Source: a virus. From it: a stretch of DNA of 64,000 bases. Location: the IMG/VR virus record IMGVR_UViG_3300047095_000752, positions 124,001 through 188,000 of that record, one strand, 5' to 3'. Below the pieces are notes generated by a model, which was not told the origin of the DNA, searched no databases, and worked only from the letters and a program-made list of their open reading frames with translations. A program made the translations under genes and the position numbers. The number at the start of each line of letters is the position of its first letter. Positions within the stretch are counted from its first letter, which is position 1. Shown piece after piece: positions 33,446-41,200 of the stretch.

Positions 33446-34404
33446 TGTGTTGACCTCTCGGTTGTATCGGTTGTATTATATTCATTTATCTTTTCATTAA
33501 ACCAAGCCATAAATTCTTCTTGGTTGTATTTACCACCTTTAGTGTTGTTATCTTTTTCGTGTATTATTCTTAAGTTTTCTCGTAGGTTGCAGATCTCTTT
33601 TATTATAGCCGGATCGTATATATTATCTAAGTTGTTATCAATAAATGCTATTCTCGGTTGAATGTGATCTACCGTATAATCAGATCTGTCCCATATATTA
33701 CTTGATGTCTTGGCGAGTTTTTGAGATTGGACGTGATTGTTGTAATTCGGATCATCATTTAATATATGTATTTTTTTATAATCAAACGATAAATATTTAG
33801 TTCTAGTTTGTCGGGTCCGGTCAGTCATCCAACGAACGTTATTTTCACCAGACTTATTTTCATAGGAACATTCCCTACACCTAACATCATTATTTTTAAA
33901 ATTATCAAAGATCATTTCTATTTTATGATTTTTAGGGCACAGTAGTTCGTCTTTATTTTTACAGCCTTTATATTCGGAAATTAACGTATAGCCATGATCT
34001 TTATAATAATTAAATACAAAATCATGACTATATTGCATTTTTATCTTATGACATTCTATACATCTACGTCGAGTCCTAAAATGGCTAAAACTCATTTCTA
34101 TTTTATGACCTTTCGGACATATCAATTCATCTTTTGTCATACACCCTTTATATTTAGAATTTAATGTATACCCACGTTTTTTATAATAATTTTCTACATA
34201 ACTTTCATCAGTTCTTTTATTTATATTTGAACATTCTCTACACTTGTGTCCGTTTTTAAAACTATTGAATAGCATTTCTATTTTATGATTTTTAGGACAT
34301 AATAATGTATTTTTTGTACGGGTATTAACATATTGTGTAAGTAATGTGTATCCACGTTCTGCATAATAATTAAATACGAATTCATGTGTTAATTTGTTTG
34401 GCAT
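33424..34404 (-). CDS. HNH homing endonuclease with three zinc-ribbon repeats
   Basis: 326 aa. Three repeats (HEFVFNYYAERGY, ESYVENYYKKRGY, HDFVFNYYKDHGY, each followed by C-P-K-x-H and C-x-E-C) and HNH core TVDHIQPRIAFIDNN with ICNLRENLRIIHEKDN. It follows the DNA polymerase C-terminal gene by 25 bp and precedes the metallopeptidase gene, overlapping it. Confidence 0.92.
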   Translation of the reverse strand: MPNKLTHEFVFNYYAERGYTLLTQYVNTRTKNTLLCPKNHKIEMLFNSFKNGHKCRECSNINKRTDESYVENYYKKRGYTLNSKYKGCMTKDELICPKGHKIEMSFSHFRTRRRCIECHKIKMQYSHDFVFNYYKDHGYTLISEYKGCKNKDELLCPKNHKIEMIFDNFKNNDVRCRECSYENKSGENNVRWMTDRTRQTRTKYLSFDYKKIHILNDDPNYNNHVQSQKLAKTSSNIWDRSDYTVDHIQPRIAFIDNNLDNIYDPAIIKEICNLRENLRIIHEKDNNTKGGKYNQEEFMAWFNEKINEYNTTDTTERSTQCPMPKK

Positions 34405-34429
34405 AACTTTTCCTACATTATAGTTTAGT

Positions 34430-35206
34430 TTATTGAAATACTTGATCCATAGAATTTATGTTGTTTTGAATAAGAGCAAGAAGTACTTCCTTTACTCTGT
34501 CCGTCCATACGAATCGCAATTGTTCTGCCACGTTACATACATAATAGTCGGGTAACGATTCCTCTTCTGCGGGTAGGACCATATATTTCTGCTTAGATCC
34601 AATTAAATGCATGTTATCCAGAATACGCTGAGGTGCTTTCATTGGGTCGATCCCATTTATCCGGAAAAGATAACCTTTTGTACCGGGCGCAAAAGTTCGA
34701 TACTCTAGCATATTCCATAAGATCATCGCTTGTACCTGATACGGTGGCTTTCCCTTATATTCAGAAAGTGGCTTCGAAAAGTTCACGGATCCAGCAATCA
34801 ACTTAGAATTTTGATTACATAATTGTATAACTTCTTTTTCCGTGTCGACAATAAATTGCTTAATTTCATTTATGTTGATCTTCTCTACTTTCAAGATCAT
34901 ATCTAAGAGAGCTTGTACCTTTTCTTTGGTGTAAACCGGAAAGTTAGAGCGACGAATCACAAGTCCTTTTAGGTCGAATTCGGATACAGTTTTACCTTCT
35001 TTATTTTTTATAAAAAGACCATATTTCTTTTTTGTAAAGAATACCGCATTACTTGCCAATACTTCTTGTTTCAATTTTAGAGCATTATATTTGGGATTGG
35101 CTCGGTGCATCCTTATGAATTCGGGTAGTAGATCTTTATTTAAAATGTCTTCTAGCTTATGACACTCTTTTAAAACAATCTGTATAAGTTCTTCTTCGGT
35201 TTTCAT
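34430..35206 (-). CDS. Family-B DNA polymerase, C-terminal part (palm end and thumb)
   Basis: 258 aa. Collinear with T4 gp43 downstream of motif C: FFTKKKYGLFIKNKEG corresponds to the KKRYALN (KxY) motif, FDLKGLVIRRSNFPVYTK to the GLE-x-x-(K/R)SSTPK segment, EYKGKPPYQVQAMILWN to the YNRAI region of the thumb, and IGSKQKYMVLPAEEES to KVYVLPL. It begins exactly where the N-terminal gene stops and has its own ATG overlapping the gp62-like stop (ATGA). The natural T4 order is gp62 then polymerase, so this piece holds the ancestral site while the N-terminal piece lies 2.5 kb downstream. Confidence 0.85.
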   Translation of the reverse strand: MKTEEELIQIVLKECHKLEDILNKDLLPEFIRMHRANPKYNALKLKQEVLASNAVFFTKKKYGLFIKNKEGKTVSEFDLKGLVIRRSNFPVYTKEKVQALLDMILKVEKININEIKQFIVDTEKEVIQLCNQNSKLIAGSVNFSKPLSEYKGKPPYQVQAMILWNMLEYRTFAPGTKGYLFRINGIDPMKAPQRILDNMHLIGSKQKYMVLPAEEESLPDYYVCNVAEQLRFVWTDRVKEVLLALIQNNINSMDQVFQ

Positions 35207-35670
35207 CTAAAAAGTTTCTTTTCAGCGATTGTTATTTTCTTTTTGGTTGGTTTTTTATTAGTCAACATATCTATAAGAGCTTTATTCTTTTCTTTTTCTG
35301 CAATCTTCATTAAAAGATCTATTTCATATTTTTTAAGTAGTGGGAATTTATCTTGAAGATCCTTGTATTCATATTTCTCTTTTTTCATATTTACATAGGA
35401 TAAAGTCCAAGGCGTTAATCTATTCTTTGTAGCTAGTTGTTTCAATTCTTTAAAGAAGCTCATTTTATATGGTTGTAAATTTTTATCATACAAATTATAT
35501 TTATTATATAGATCATTTAAGTATATAGTTATATCCGAGTTGATACAAGTAAACATTGCCAAAGCACTTACAATGTAAATAGCCTTGGTAATGTCTGGAT
35601 CTAATTCGGATTTCATATCACCGTCGCATAACCACTGTTTAAAAGTGTTATACGGACTTACTGGTGCCAT
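35203..35670 (-). CDS. Clamp-loader small subunit, gp62-like
   Basis: 155 aa. Pattern of the phage clamp-loader A family: a short N-terminal domain (YNTFKQWLCDG), DPDITKAIYIVSALAMF, YLNDLYNKYNLYDKNLQPY, FFKELKQLATKNRLTPW, and a helical C-terminus (FPLLKKYEIDLLMKIAEK). It would join four gp44-type ATPases to load the sliding clamp. The position directly upstream of polymerase sequence (62-43 order) supports this. Similarity is by pattern only. Confidence 0.65.
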   Translation of the reverse strand: MAPVSPYNTFKQWLCDGDMKSELDPDITKAIYIVSALAMFTCINSDITIYLNDLYNKYNLYDKNLQPYKMSFFKELKQLATKNRLTPWTLSYVNMKKEKYEYKDLQDKFPLLKKYEIDLLMKIAEKEKNKALIDMLTNKKPTKKKITIAEKKLFR

Positions 35671-36020
35671 TACGATACCTCTCGTCGTTGATTTTCAATT
35701 CGTTTATTATTCTGAGCGTTAAGAAATTTTTCGTGATTCAGTGAGTCTTTTCTAAAATTCAATAATACCTGTCTTAAATAAATCGATTGCTTTCTTACGC
35801 TTAGGGGTAATCGGTTCTTATTAGTAGTTGAAGCTTTCTCTGCTAAGTTTATTAATTTCCCGAATTCTTTCTTAAGATTTTCGAGAGAGTCTCTATAAAG
35901 CCGGTTTGTTTCAATATTGTTATTTATATCATTATAACAAACTTCGCACAAGGCTACACTTTTATCATCAAACATATACGACGTTTTTGATGGTTTAAAA
36001 CAATGAATACATTGATTCAT
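35670..36020 (-). CDS. Small zinc-finger protein, 116 aa
   Basis: Not recognised. N-terminal CIHCFKPS ... ALCEVCYND, two C-x-x-C pairs forming a probable treble-clef or ribbon, then a long basic helix (SLENLKKEFGKLINLAEK; RQVLLNFRKDSLNHEKF). TAATG overlap with the gp62-like gene. In T4 small regulators (regA, gp33-like) sit near here; no direct match. Confidence 0.7.
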   Translation of the reverse strand: MNQCIHCFKPSKTSYMFDDKSVALCEVCYNDINNNIETNRLYRDSLENLKKEFGKLINLAEKASTTNKNRLPLSVRKQSIYLRQVLLNFRKDSLNHEKFLNAQNNKRIENQRREVS

Positions 36021-36031
36021 AATTTTAGCCT

Positions 36032-36892
36032 TTATGTTGGTGTTGGGGGGTGGGTATAGATTTCGGATTGTGATATTATCATACCTTTAGATCTATAAAA
36101 CATAGTTATATCATCCGGCATTTTATTGTTCGTGAATATATTCCACTGCTTATGTTTTTCATTAGAGTTCGTTACATCTATACATGTGTAGGTTCTATCT
36201 TTCAACCCTAATTTCATAGTTTTAAATTTGTAAATAACAGTTTCGGAATCATGTTCTATATAACCAACCACTGCACAGTTTCTATATTTTGATGTGGACT
36301 TCATATAATAATTTGAAATGTTATTATCATCAGATGCATAACTTTGATCTCGACTTCGAGACCCACACTCTACATATGCCCAAATAGGTTTATCTAATTT
36401 AAATATCCCATTTATAGATTTGTTATTTAATTCAAAATACAAAACACAGTGTAAATATACATGATTTGACTCCATGTTGTATACATATGGGGTCAATCTT
36501 AAATTTATCTTTATATCACCCTCTCGCATTTGTTCAGATGTCGAGGCTTGTCTATGTGGAGGGTAAACCTGACTCGCCAAATCATACGGTGTACTTGAAA
36601 TTTCAATACCTGCATTTTTTTGATCTGATGTAAATGCTGGGATTCGGCATCGTAAAAAGTATAATACTTTTCTTGAAAGTTGAACGGACTGATACATTGT
36701 GATATTGATGATTTTATGATATAAAGAATACGCTAAATCAAATTTTACGATACATGGTAGTATCGTTTTGTTGATTGCATATATTAACTTTAAATTATTT
36801 TTTATTCGATTGGATACAACAGCTTCTGACCCGAGTGAATATGAATATTCATCGTTGTTGTAGGAATCTTCTCTTGACCTCATATACGACAT
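36032..36892 (-). CDS. Hypothetical protein, 286 aa
   Basis: Not recognised. Beta-rich C-terminal part (INLRLTPYVYNMESNHVYLH; WAYVECGSRSRDQ). Starts inside the 3' end of the upstream 77-aa gene, with an in-frame second ATG three codons later. Confidence 0.65.
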   Translation of the reverse strand: MSYMRSREDSYNNDEYSYSLGSEAVVSNRIKNNLKLIYAINKTILPCIVKFDLAYSLYHKIINITMYQSVQLSRKVLYFLRCRIPAFTSDQKNAGIEISSTPYDLASQVYPPHRQASTSEQMREGDIKINLRLTPYVYNMESNHVYLHCVLYFELNNKSINGIFKLDKPIWAYVECGSRSRDQSYASDDNNISNYYMKSTSKYRNCAVVGYIEHDSETVIYKFKTMKLGLKDRTYTCIDVTNSNEKHKQWNIFTNNKMPDDITMFYRSKGMIISQSEIYTHPPTPT

Positions 36893-37082
36893 GGCGCAAT
36901 ACTTTTCCTTTTTCGAAGTTGTTCTGAGCGGGTGGTAGAAAGCGATAATACTTAATCAATTGTTCATCAGTTGCATTTCGTACCTCATCGATTGTAGGAA
37001 AAGTTGCCTTCCAATCGAATCGCCCATAGTTAAACTTCTTGTAGGTGGAATTTGTATTGTCGGTTGATGTTTGCTCTGTCAT
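36849..37082 (-). CDS. Hypothetical protein, 77 aa
   Basis: Not recognised. The ATG of MTEQTSTDN behind GGAG is preferred over one five codons upstream. Disordered N-terminus, then helical FPTIDEVRNATDEQLIKYYR and a basic C-terminal helix. Confidence 0.65.
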   Translation of the reverse strand: MTEQTSTDNTNSTYKKFNYGRFDWKATFPTIDEVRNATDEQLIKYYRFLPPAQNNFEKGKVLRHVVYEVKRRFLQQR

Positions 37083-37137
37083 TTTTGTGTTCTCCATCGC
37101 TGAAGTTAAGGTTTAAGGTTATATCTACATTATACTG

Positions 37138-38490
37138 TTAATTTGTTGTTTTGTCAACCTTTTTAATCTGTTCTTCGAATGTATTGACTACGGATTCGGG
37201 ACTTATATGCTGTGTGCAACCGGGTAGTAAATTACTAACTCGGAATGGACATCTATGTTCCTTACTATTCAAATAACAGGGGTAAAAGCCACACTCATTG
37301 TTCCATGTATCGTCTGGATTCAGCCCCTGTACGGTTTCGTATCCACCAACCACATTGTATGCTGGGTAGGGTCCACAAATCGTCACAGCGGGCTTCCCGA
37401 GCGCCCCGGAAATATGGGCAAAGGAAGAGTCAATCGTAATCCCACCAACGCACGCGGAATAGATTGCAATTGCTTTTGTGATTGTATCGGACACGGCAGC
37501 AAGATTGAGTATATTATCACGATTTTCGATAAATGACTTATTTGACAACTGTGGGCTTAATATTGCGTTTGTACCTTTATTTTTAATATCAATATAATTT
37601 AAAGTATTAACGATAAAATTATTAACTTCAGGTTGCCTCTTAATATTATCAATAATACCAACCTTATATCCCCGCCCAATCAGAAGGCGACAAATCTCAG
37701 CCCATTTTTCATCTGGGTAGGCACGTAGATTTGATGTCGATGTCATATGTAGCAACACTGTATTATTTGGAATCAGTAACTTCATAGATTTCATTAAAAT
37801 GTGATTTGGAATTAATTTTGAAATGTAATCTTTTGAATCATATGTGAATTTACAAACGTCTCGATAAACATCATAATAATTCTGCTTCTGAGCAGCTTCA
37901 CAATTTTCAATGGCACCAATAAATGTAAGGTGATAATCATGAGCCATCATAAGCTTGGCGTCTAGAGGGAAGGGTACGACATTGTCAACGATACCCGGAG
38001 GGAAGTTGCTAAACAGTTCCATAAAGGCTGGCTTCGTAGAATATGTAATTTTACAGGAAGGCCATCGGTCTTTAATATGCTTGAGTACACTCTGGGATAC
38101 AATCAAGTCACCCAACCCACCCATACGCATTACAAGTAGAGATTTGTTGGTTAGGTCTTGACCCATATATCGGTTACATATATCTTCGAACTTAAGCTTA
38201 GATGGTTTTAAACATTTCTTTGTATCACCCTTTGTCTTATATCCATCCATAAAAATTGAAAGTGGGAGAACGTAATTATTTCCCGACTTCATTTGATATA
38301 CGTCGTCGAATGTAAAATCGCGAGTCACTCTTGCGATTGTCATTGCCGTGGGTGCTTCAAGAAGTTCTTGTATATTTTTAAACTTACGATCCGTCACATA
38401 ATTTTCAAGTCCAAATTTCTTAACCACATCTTTTGTTAACTTGAATTTCTTATGTGCATCTTTATATGAATTTAGATTTTTCTTCGCCAT
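37138..38490 (-). CDS. Glycosyltransferase family 9 (heptosyltransferase-like)
   Basis: 450 aa from the ATG of MAKKNLNSYKDA behind AGAGGA; the longer GTG-started frame begins inside the promoter and is rejected. GT9 features: LLVMRMGGLGDLIVSQSVL around residue 125 (the nucleotide-sugar-binding G-x-G-D-(L/A)-(I/V)), VLLHMTSTSNLRAYPDEKW (H-x-x-S---R-WP--(R/K)W acceptor region), and ITIDSSFAHISGALGKPAV (D-(S/T)-x-x-x-H-x-(A/S)-A-x-x-x-x-P). A cysteine-containing CGFYPCYLN segment near the end is like those of sugar-modifying phage or bacterial GT9. It may modify host LPS or a phage component or DNA base. Confidence 0.9.
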   Translation of the reverse strand: MAKKNLNSYKDAHKKFKLTKDVVKKFGLENYVTDRKFKNIQELLEAPTAMTIARVTRDFTFDDVYQMKSGNNYVLPLSIFMDGYKTKGDTKKCLKPSKLKFEDICNRYMGQDLTNKSLLVMRMGGLGDLIVSQSVLKHIKDRWPSCKITYSTKPAFMELFSNFPPGIVDNVVPFPLDAKLMMAHDYHLTFIGAIENCEAAQKQNYYDVYRDVCKFTYDSKDYISKLIPNHILMKSMKLLIPNNTVLLHMTSTSNLRAYPDEKWAEICRLLIGRGYKVGIIDNIKRQPEVNNFIVNTLNYIDIKNKGTNAILSPQLSNKSFIENRDNILNLAAVSDTITKAIAIYSACVGGITIDSSFAHISGALGKPAVTICGPYPAYNVVGGYETVQGLNPDDTWNNECGFYPCYLNSKEHRCPFRVSNLLPGCTQHISPESVVNTFEEQIKKVDKTTN

Positions 38491-38531
38491 GCCTTTAGTC
38501 CTCTGCGGTGATTGTTTCGGTTTGTGAGTGT

Positions 38532-38560
38532 ATGATATCACACAAAACTTTTTTTTTCAA
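38532..38560 (-). promoter_or_regulatory. Sigma70-type promoter of the GT9 gene
   Basis: TTGAAA (38555-38560), 17-bp spacer containing an A-tract, TATCAT (38532-38537), minus strand. The same -10 (TATCAT) is used by the promoter at 41142. Confidence 0.75.
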
Positions 38561-38587
38561 TACCGGACAGATTTATGTAAACCACTC

Positions 38588-38634
38588 GGGGGAGGAACGA
38601 AGAGGGGGGTTAGGGGGGTGATGAAAGGAGGGGG
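38588..38634 (+). other. Guanine-run cluster, potential G-quadruplex
   Basis: Runs of 5, 6, 6 and 5 G at 38588, 38604, 38613 and 38630 within 47 bp, in an otherwise AT-rich genome. Loops of 11, 3 and 11 nt allow an intramolecular quadruplex on the plus strand. Confidence 0.6.
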
Positions 38635-38685
38635 CAAAACTAATTGAAATCGGAAGAATAGGAAATTGTAATTTATGGAACGAAG

Positions 38686-38910
38686 TGGAATAAATTAGAA
38701 TTTCTGTAGAAAGATCATGAAAATATAAAAACAGAAAGATCAAAAATAAAATTGTAATAAATAGAGAAATATATTGAATATGTGAAACTACTAAAATATA
38801 AAGAAATAGATCTAAGTAAAAATTAAAAGTGAAACTTTAAAATTTACTTGCTAAAAAGTTTAGATCGAAATTAATAAAAAAGATCAAGTAAATGGAATAA
38901 ATTAAAACTT
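38686..38910 (+). repeat. Pair of 18-bp direct repeats
   Basis: TGGAATAAATTAGAATTT at 38686-38703 and TGGAATAAATTAAAACTT at 38893-38910, 16 of 18 identical; several AAAGATCA words lie between them. Confidence 0.5.
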
Positions 38911-39125
38911 CAATATTATTTTCAAGTGGGAACTCCTTTTTTGGATTTCCCATCTTTTAATTAATATTTCCGAATTTCAATATGAAATAATTTTACAATA
39001 TTGTTTTCAAGCGTAAGCTTTTAAATAATATTGTTTTTTATTTTTAATAAAATTTATTTATTGAGATTTTATTTTAAAGATCAGATATAAGATCAGGAAT
39101 ACTGTTTACGAATATTAATTTAAAA

Positions 39126-39166
39126 TCCAGAGTCATACTCCCATTTCATTCCCGTATGACTCTGGA
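39126..39166. repeat. 13-bp perfect inverted repeat
   Basis: TCCAGAGTCATAC (39126-39138) and GTATGACTCTGGA (39154-39166) around a 15-nt pyrimidine-rich loop. No T-run follows, so it is not a plain terminator; it is followed by the heptamer cluster. Confidence 0.8.
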
Positions 39167-39328
39167 CATATTGAGATATAATATACAATCTTCTTATAAT
39201 ATGTACTATATAATATTATATCTATAACTTTTTTGTAAAATATCTCAATTATCTCAATTTAGTATATAAAGTATTGATATTGAAAGAGTTACAAAACTTG
39301 AGATAAGGTTGAGTAGTTGAGATGTAGC

Positions 39329-39356
39329 GGAAAAATTCAGGGACTGTAATTTTTCC
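39329..39356 (-). terminator. Probable terminator after the helicase-like gene
   Basis: 9-bp stem GGAAAAATT / AATTTTTCC with a 10-nt loop, 39 bp beyond the helicase-like stop. T-rich on either strand because of the A/T tracts in the stem. Confidence 0.55.
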
Positions 39357-39394
39357 ATAGCTTAAATTATAATAAAACTTGAATTTTGACCTAT

Positions 39395-40930
39395 TTAAAT
39401 TACAAGTGGACTCAAATCCGCTTGAGATGATGTGTGGAGGTTAGGATCCAATTTAAACTTTGTGGTGTGTCCGAATTTTGAGAAAGAAACAGTCCACCCA
39501 TTCATTTCCAGTACATCAGTGTTTTCTTTTAATCTTCTGGCGAATACTCTTGGTTTTAATTTATTTGAATATGCTGTATTGGACTCCAATATTTTGATAA
39601 TTTCAGTCGGAGTACCTTCAATATAATTATATCCAATTTTATTAAAATCAAATTCTATAATCGATTGTATCAGTGGATCTAGATCCGTAAGGTTTTGCAG
39701 TTGAGAATTTACAATTGTTTTAATTATAGTAGAAATGTTAAATGTAGAATCAGTCGGTATTAAATGTTGAAGTAATTCACCAAATCTTGTAAATCTATAT
39801 TTCTCGGTAAATTTAATATTATTTGTATTCTTTAAAAATGATTGTGCTTCGTAAGCTAATTCCGATAATATATTACTTCTATTATCTAATATAAATTTTA
39901 TTAATAATTCTTCAGGTATTGAATAATCTATTCTATCTTCAAAGAATATTGGGAGGACTCTATCCTTGATATCCTCCCGCTTAGCGAAGTTCGCATTCCT
40001 CGTAGTTATAATCATAGATGATACAATTTGTTTTTTATGAGTTTTAGAATCTGAGAATAAAATTCGCTCACCAAGTTCACCACCAGTTGCAGCCAATGTC
40101 ATTGTGTCTGGAAACCAACTCGGCGGTTTTGAATCTAAGTTATCTATAGCGTAAACAAAATTCTCAGTTATACAAGCCATCAGACTTCTTTTATTATCTG
40201 GAAAAATTGAAACATTACTTCTCTCGCCCATGAATAATTTTATGATAGCTTTTGAAGTTAATGTCTTACCCGAACTTTTATTTCCGTAAAATAATAAAAT
40301 TGGTAGTGGTTTTATTTTTAATAGAGTACCTACAATCCAAGACTTCAACACATATTTTTGAATCTCTCCGGTGTAGATATAAGTACCATCTGGAATAAGG
40401 ACATTTATATTAAAAGCGTCGGTACATGAATATACAGAATTACAATTAGAAGGTTCCCAATCGGGAAGTGTATAGTCGCCATCAAAATATATATCGCTGT
40501 ATCCATTTTTAACTTTAATTAGATTATCATGTTCGTCGAAAGTCACTATATGTTTATCGCCACAACTTACATATAATTTATTATTAAAGATACAAGTGAA
40601 TTTATGTAAAGTTATAATTCGGTCACTTAGTAGTATCTTGTCTTTTATATAATTGAATAATTCTTTTGAAAATTTGTTTTGAAAAAAATCAACTCCGAAG
40701 GTTACATTAAACAGAGATTGAATTTCCTGATATGATGCGTCGAACTGGACGACTTCCCCGGATGGTAGGTGTATATATGGCACATACTTTTCTTTTTCGT
40801 TTATAACTTTAAATACATGATTACCTTCATATAGTATGTTAAATATAGTTTCTTTTATTTTTATTAGAGCCTTTGGATTTTTCTTTCTTTTATTTAGAAA
40901 CGAAAAAATCAACTTTTGAATTGAGTCCAT
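39395..40930 (-). CDS. AAA+/SF3-type helicase-like ATPase
   Basis: 511 aa. Walker A FYGNKSSGKTLTSKAI near residue 215, Walker B NFVYAIDNLDS near 250, ATGGELGERILFSDS (a loop seen in this family), sensor-1 SSMIITTRNANF and an arginine-finger region REDIKDRVLPIF near 320. The N-terminal 180 residues lack a primase motif. Related ATPases occur in bacteria and phages as putative replication initiation helicases. T4-type gp41 is not seen here, so this may be the replicative or origin-specific helicase. Its gene lies directly beside the repeat-rich non-coding region. Confidence 0.8.
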   Translation of the reverse strand: MDSIQKLIFSFLNKRKKNPKALIKIKETIFNILYEGNHVFKVINEKEKYVPYIHLPSGEVVQFDASYQEIQSLFNVTFGVDFFQNKFSKELFNYIKDKILLSDRIITLHKFTCIFNNKLYVSCGDKHIVTFDEHDNLIKVKNGYSDIYFDGDYTLPDWEPSNCNSVYSCTDAFNINVLIPDGTYIYTGEIQKYVLKSWIVGTLLKIKPLPILLFYGNKSSGKTLTSKAIIKLFMGERSNVSIFPDNKRSLMACITENFVYAIDNLDSKPPSWFPDTMTLAATGGELGERILFSDSKTHKKQIVSSMIITTRNANFAKREDIKDRVLPIFFEDRIDYSIPEELLIKFILDNRSNILSELAYEAQSFLKNTNNIKFTEKYRFTRFGELLQHLIPTDSTFNISTIIKTIVNSQLQNLTDLDPLIQSIIEFDFNKIGYNYIEGTPTEIIKILESNTAYSNKLKPRVFARRLKENTDVLEMNGWTVSFSKFGHTTKFKLDPNLHTSSQADLSPLVI

Positions 40931-40953
40931 AAAAGGTTTCCTTGTTTGAAAAT

Positions 40954-40977
40954 GCCGCCCGGTAAGTTCCGGGCGGC
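40954..40977 (-). terminator. GC-rich hairpin between the 31-aa gene and the helicase-like gene
   Basis: Perfect 9-bp stem GCCGCCCGG / CCGGGCGGC, 6-nt loop, followed on the minus strand by ATTTTC. It is the most GC-rich hairpin in the window. Leaky termination is possible because the next gene begins 24 bp further on. Confidence 0.75.
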
Positions 40978-40991
40978 GATTAATTCGTTTA

Positions 40992-41087
40992 TCAGTCGTC
41001 TGTGTAGTCGTCTCCTATGGAACGAGCTACTGTTATAAGGAGGACCACAAAAATGAAAAACGCAAATAAAACATTAACCAATTCCAT
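40992..41087 (-). CDS. Small single-span membrane peptide, 31 aa
   Basis: ATG behind GGGAG (7-nt spacer). Sequence MELVNVLFAFFIFVVLLITV is one membrane helix; the tail ARSIGDDYTDD is short and acidic. It lies alone between motif copy 4 and the GC-rich hairpin, so it forms its own small transcript. No family recognised; could be an inhibitor or membrane modulator of host processes. Confidence 0.65.
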   Translation of the reverse strand: MELVNVLFAFFIFVVLLITVARSIGDDYTDD

Positions 41088-41113
41088 TACTTCACTCCCG
41101 AGTTAAAGTTTAG

Positions 41114-41136
41114 ATTCAATAATTAATATATATAAT
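41114..41136 (-). promoter_or_regulatory. Recurrent AT-rich promoter-like motif, copy 4
   Basis: Identical over 23 bp to copy 1. On the minus strand it points at the 31-aa peptide gene, 27 bp away; on the plus strand it would lie just upstream of a separate sigma70 promoter. Confidence 0.5.
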
Positions 41137-41141
41137 CGGGT

Positions 41142-41170
41142 TTGACTTTAGACCAAAAGGGTGGTATCAT
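41142..41170 (+). promoter_or_regulatory. Sigma70-type promoter of the 648-aa gene
   Basis: TTGACT (41142-41147), 17-bp spacer, TATCAT (41165-41170), plus strand, 30 bp before the start codon. Confidence 0.8.
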
Positions 41171-41200
41171 TTAGATACAAACCACAACGGAGTTTCTTTT

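Larger units (their letters stand above)
38561..39394. other. Long non-coding, repeat-rich region; candidate replication origin
   Basis: No frame of coding quality in 830 bp. It holds a cluster of four guanine runs, a purine-rich segment with two 18-bp repeats (TGGAATAAATTARAAYTT at 38686 and 38893), two 24-bp repeats (CAATATTRTTTTCAAGYG... at 38911 and 38997), an imperfect hairpin at 38927-38952, a 13-bp perfect inverted repeat, five TTGAGAT/ATCTCAA heptamers at 39171, 39242, 39251, 39298 and 39317, and a very AT-rich stretch at 39180-39240. Location directly beside the AAA+ helicase-like gene and between two oppositely used gene blocks fits an origin; a non-coding RNA is the alternative. 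Confidence 0.45.

Noticed and set aside
29625-35206. Intein at the YGDTDS motif of DNA polymerase as cause of the split
   Set aside because: The N-terminal gene reads through motif C to a stop with no Cys/Ser intein start, and the C-terminal gene has no intein His-Asn end; both junctions match contiguous polymerase sequence.
38490-38541. GTG-started longer form of the GT9 protein
   Set aside because: The extra 17 codons overlap the TTGAAA-17-TATCAT promoter and have no ribosome site; the internal ATG has AGAGGA.
38561-39394. CRISPR array or tRNA cluster in the long intergenic region
   Set aside because: Repeats are few, of unequal length and irregularly spaced; no cloverleaf or CCA-type ends were found.
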